Of a stretch of DNA of 24,083 bases, positions 21,879-24,083 are shown one piece after another. The DNA comes from Lachnospiraceae bacterium UBA7589 (GTDB lineage: Bacteria; Bacillota; Clostridia; Lachnospirales; Lachnospiraceae): positions 1-24,083 of the forward strand of contig DLKL01000008.1 of NCBI GenBank assembly GCA_002476495.1, in the 5' to 3' direction. The position numbers and the translations under genes were made by a program. A model generated the notes under the pieces. The model saw only the letters and a program-made list of their open reading frames with translations. It was not told the DNA's origin and ran no database searches. Each line of letters opens with the position of its first letter. Position 1 is the first letter of the stretch.

Positions 21879-23495
21879 CTATTCAAAAAATATATCAAGC
21901 AGCTGTAGTCTGTTTTCTCCATGATAAATGAGATATAGTGGTTGTATACCATTAGGGATATGGATATTTGTGCTATAGCTTTTCCATTTCATAGGCTCGC
22001 TCCCATCATCACATATTACAATTCTGCCCAGTTCCCTTCCGGACAGGTCAGTCTTTATTGCAAAAAAGTCCTGATGTCCGGGCTTTGTCTCCGATACTCT
22101 TTTATCCTTATCGTTATCACAATTACAGTTTTTTTCCTCATTCAGGCATCTTTCATCTATACGCACAGGGCCGGAAAAAGCAGGCATATTTTCCGTTTGT
22201 TCCCTTCTGCTTACAAGACCAACCCGTGATATATCCCTAAAATCGAAATACTTGTAGCCAAGCATCGTTTTATCCCCAATTTCTCCAATAAATCTGTCTT
22301 CGTTAAGATTAGTAACATTGGGGAACGAAGAAGTATATACACTGTTTGAGCCATGGGGCATATGTCCGTTTGTAATATTACAGGCTATAACAGCAGGATA
22401 TACTCCTCTCCCTTCGAGAGGACCGGCATTCAGCCCACAGCTTGTCACTTCTACCTGTGATATATGCCCCTCCTTATCAATGTGGATTTTCTCGGCACAC
22501 GCCTGCCTGCTGTAATCAGATTTGTGAGTCAGCCTGTGATAAAAGACATACCACTGTCCATTTATTTCCACTATACTGCCATGGGTTGTCCCTGTCATGT
22601 TAAGTCTGTCCTCCGGTTTTCTCCCATTAAATCCTATGTCTCCGTTAGATACAATAGTTCCTCCAAAGGAAAAGTTCCGGTCAGGATAATCGCTTACAGC
22701 ATAGCAAAGCTCATGGTTCAGCCATGAAGAATATATAAAATAGTATTTGTTCCCTATTTTTCTCATAGATGAGCCTTCAAAAAACGGATGTTCCTCAAAA
22801 TCCGTTCCCTTAACTCTATATGGAATTATATGGCATGGTTCTTCCTTAACTGTAAGCATATCATCCTCAAGAACAGCCATGGAGGGGCCGTTTATACTAT
22901 CCTGATATGACAATATTTCTTCCTTAGTTCTGCCGTACATGGAGATTTCTTCCTGAAGCCTTTTACCGTCTGTCAGAAAATCATCCTCCTCTTCATACCC
23001 ATACCGGGTTCCGTAATATATTCTTATAGTTCCATTATCGTTTAACACCGCGGGGTCAAAGCATACATATTTCATCATGGGTGTTCCGTCAGGGTTACAT
23101 ACGCATCCCAGATATTCATATTTTCCCGCAGGGGTGTCACATCTTGCCACACTTATCGGACCTGTGTATCCACCTTCCCCGTAATCGCCACCCATACAGT
23201 AGTACAAGTAATATTTTCCGTCATTTCCTCTCACCACATCAGGAGCATACATATATTTCAAACGTGGATATGCCGGATCCTGGCTGGCTCTGTAGGTAAC
23301 GCCTTCTCTTCTCCAATCGGTCAGATCATCCACGGGTGCAGAGTATACTACATAATCCTCCATACAAAATGTGTAGCCGCCTTCCCTGTCATGGGAGCCA
23401 TAAAGATATACCCGGTTTCCAAAAACATGGGGTTCCCCATCAGGAATATATTCATTAAGTGGTAAAAACGGATTGTAAGCCTGTCTTCTTTGCAT
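21879..23495 (-). CDS. Glycoside hydrolase family 43-like protein
   Basis: This 538-residue protein lacks a signal peptide, so it should act inside the cell on small arabino- or xylo-oligosaccharides. The five-bladed GH43 propeller carries 'YIPDGEPHVFGNRVYLYGSHD' split as expected, with likely base Asp19, 'CFDPAVLNDNG' with pKa-modulating Asp148, and 'FFEGSSMRKIGNKYYF' with acid Glu240. All three catalytic acids are present. A C-terminal beta-sandwich-like region follows from about 365. Residues 449-474 are a hydrophilic, Cys/Asn/Asp/Lys-rich insertion with 'CNCDND'. The exact substrate cannot be told. It is the middle gene of the arsR cluster (14-nt gaps on both sides), an unusual partner for a metal sensor. 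Ribosome site AGGAG lies about 11 nt upstream. Confidence 0.88.
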   Translation of the reverse strand: MQRRQAYNPFLPLNEYIPDGEPHVFGNRVYLYGSHDREGGYTFCMEDYVVYSAPVDDLTDWRREGVTYRASQDPAYPRLKYMYAPDVVRGNDGKYYLYYCMGGDYGEGGYTGPISVARCDTPAGKYEYLGCVCNPDGTPMMKYVCFDPAVLNDNGTIRIYYGTRYGYEEEDDFLTDGKRLQEEISMYGRTKEEILSYQDSINGPSMAVLEDDMLTVKEEPCHIIPYRVKGTDFEEHPFFEGSSMRKIGNKYYFIYSSWLNHELCYAVSDYPDRNFSFGGTIVSNGDIGFNGRKPEDRLNMTGTTHGSIVEINGQWYVFYHRLTHKSDYSRQACAEKIHIDKEGHISQVEVTSCGLNAGPLEGRGVYPAVIACNITNGHMPHGSNSVYTSSFPNVTNLNEDRFIGEIGDKTMLGYKYFDFRDISRVGLVSRREQTENMPAFSGPVRIDERCLNEEKNCNCDNDKDKRVSETKPGHQDFFAIKTDLSGRELGRIVICDDGSEPMKWKSYSTNIHIPNGIQPLYLIYHGENRLQLLDIFFE

Positions 23496-23509
23496 AATCC
23501 ACTATTCTC

Positions 23510-23818
23510 CTATTCTTTTACATGTTCTAATCCAAGACTTATTATTTTAGCTATGTGGTCATCATCAAGGGAATATATTATCTGCTTTCCATCTCTTTCA
23601 TTCTTTACCAGCTTTGACTGTTTTAAAATCTTGAGCTGGTGTGAAATAGCTGACTGGGTCATGCCGAGAGCCTCTGCAATATCACACACGCACATTTTTG
23701 ACTTAAACAGGATATATAATATTTTTATTCTTGTAGTATCCCCAAAGGTCTTAAACAGCTCTGACAACTGATACAATTCCCCATCCTCAGGAATACTGCC
23801 ACCTTTATCTGTAGTCAT
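23510..23818 (-). CDS. ArsR/SmtB-family metal-responsive repressor
   Basis: This 102-residue winged-helix protein has 'KTFGDTTRIKILYIL', the metal-box 'KMCVCDIAEALG' (Cys43, Cys45) and the recognition helix 'TQSAISHQLKILKQ' (54-67). The C-terminal helix matches the alpha-5 zinc site of SmtB/CzrA precisely: Asp86-x-His88-x10-His99-x2-Glu102. It lacks the N-terminal Cys/His that complete an alpha-3N site. So zinc (or cobalt) sensing through alpha-5 is most likely; arsenite or cadmium sensing through CVC remains possible. The frame runs back to 23866, but GGAGG at 23832-23828 supports the ATG at 23818. It is first in the cluster with GH43 and the phosphoesterase-like gene and should repress its own promoter. 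Confidence 0.9.
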   Translation of the reverse strand: MTTDKGGSIPEDGELYQLSELFKTFGDTTRIKILYILFKSKMCVCDIAEALGMTQSAISHQLKILKQSKLVKNERDGKQIIYSLDDDHIAKIISLGLEHVKE

Positions 23819-23845
23819 GCATATTTTCCTCCAATTCTTATTAAT

Positions 23846-23871
23846 AACATATGAGTATATATTCATATGTT
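23846..23871. promoter_or_regulatory. Palindromic ArsR-type operator
   Basis: A 26-bp palindrome with one mismatched pair has arms AACATATGA and TCATATGTT around GTATATAT. Its ATATGA-N8-TCATAT core resembles SmtB/CzrA-family operators. It spans the predicted start site of the arsR transcript (about 23866), so repressor bound here would block initiation. Confidence 0.8.
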
Positions 23872-23872
23872 T

Positions 23873-23901
23873 ACTGTACTATGTTAATTTTACATTGTCA
23901 A
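23873..23901 (-). promoter_or_regulatory. Promoter of the arsR-GH43-phosphoesterase cluster
   Basis: TTGACA (23901-23896), a 17-nt spacer and TACAGT (23878-23873) lie directly upstream of the palindromic operator. The leader would be about 48 nt long. Confidence 0.65.
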
Positions 23902-23965
23902 GCTGACTGCATATCCGTACATAATATATTACCCCGCTGTTTCATGCAATATAATCACAAGTTAA

Positions 23966-23991
23966 AAAGACCGGATAAACATCCGGTCTTT
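23966..23991 (-). terminator. Terminator after the truncated gene at the right end
   Basis: On the minus strand AAAGACCGGAT and ATCCGGTCTTT form an 11-bp perfect stem around a 4-nt loop, followed by TTTTTAAC. It isolates the arsR promoter from upstream transcription. Confidence 0.85.
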
Positions 23992-24005
23992 AGTGCAACT
24001 TTTTC

Positions 24006-24080
24006 CTAGGAATTTACAATGTCCGAAAAAACATCGTTGTAATCCTCCAGCTGTTTTTCGGCGGAGTCCTTTTTCCCCAT
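24006..24080 (-). pseudogene. 24-codon remnant of an Rpn/PD-(D/E)XK-type protein
   Basis: An ATG at 24080 opens a frame beginning MGKKDSAEKQLEDYNDVF and ending DIVNS-stop at 24006. From memory, this start resembles the N-terminus of Rpn-family/PD-(D/E)XK transposase-like proteins of Lachnospiraceae, where 'DIVN' is normally followed by a hydrophobic stretch and some 250-300 more residues. Here a stop follows at once, then a terminator at 23991-23966. The sequence after the stop shows no continuation in frame. An in-frame TGA directly precedes the ATG, so it is not the tail of a longer frame. The window ends 3 nt upstream, so any ribosome site is not visible. Confidence 0.5.
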
Positions 24081-24083
24081 TCA

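Noticed and set aside
23903..23950. Possible 15-codon minus-strand peptide before the arsR promoter
   Set aside because: It has no ribosome site and ends at the -35 element of the arsR promoter.
1..24083. CRISPR arrays, tRNA or rRNA genes, transposases, phage genes
   Set aside because: I looked for regular spaced repeats, cloverleaf ends and signature proteins and found none. The GGTACCGC and GGCACCGC blocks belong to T-boxes, not to tRNAs.

Overview
The window looks like chromosomal DNA of a low-GC, spore-forming clostridium, most likely a Lachnospiraceae member. This is inferred from protein types, not from a search. The support is a cotJABC spore-coat operon, a YyaC-type spore protease, a DUF5711-like protein, two T-box leaders, strong GGAGG ribosome binding sites, and a 3'-flank remnant resembling the Rpn/PD-(D/E)XK proteins common in this family. 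I see no rRNA, tRNA, CRISPR array or intact mobile element. Most genes read leftward (minus strand).

Region by region. Positions 1-130 hold a strong leftward promoter for a gene outside the window. Positions 165-227 are a long terminator-like hairpin ending the first operon. Positions 247-3638 (minus) form an envelope module: a LysM protein with a degenerate MPN/JAMM-like domain, a DUF5711-like propeller protein and a CvpA-like membrane protein. At 3863-4438 (plus) is yyaC, which overlaps the 3' end of a coiled-coil membrane protein of unknown function. Then come an HD-domain phosphodiesterase lacking the GYP motif and leuA behind a leucine (CUC) T-box. Positions 8950-10262 (plus) carry ung and a histidine phosphatase. 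Positions 16773-10268 (minus) appear to be one fructose PTS operon in the order fruK-fruA-ptsH-ptsI-fruR-MBL hydrolase, with 10-bp-phased TTCA arrays as likely FruR operators. Positions 17093-18332 (plus) are cotJABC. trpB2 (minus) lies behind a tryptophan (UGG) T-box. The right end is a tight minus-strand cluster, arsR - GH43 hydrolase - degenerate metallophosphoesterase, with a palindromic operator at the arsR start site. A 24-codon gene fragment closes the window.

How they work together. The fru operon encodes a whole phosphotransfer chain (EI, HPr, EIIABC, 1-phosphofructokinase, regulator). Its HPr keeps His15 but has Lys at position 46, so it should be blind to HPr kinase. leuA and trpB2 are each governed by charging of their own tRNA. 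Both T-boxes show the right specifier codon and a discriminator-matching T-box base. cotJABC and yyaC belong to sporulation.

The least explained parts are the MPN-LysM envelope protein, the metal-sensor-controlled GH43/pseudo-phosphoesterase cluster, and a 12-bp perfect inverted repeat around the leuA promoter. None of these is proven to be a new system from sequence alone.
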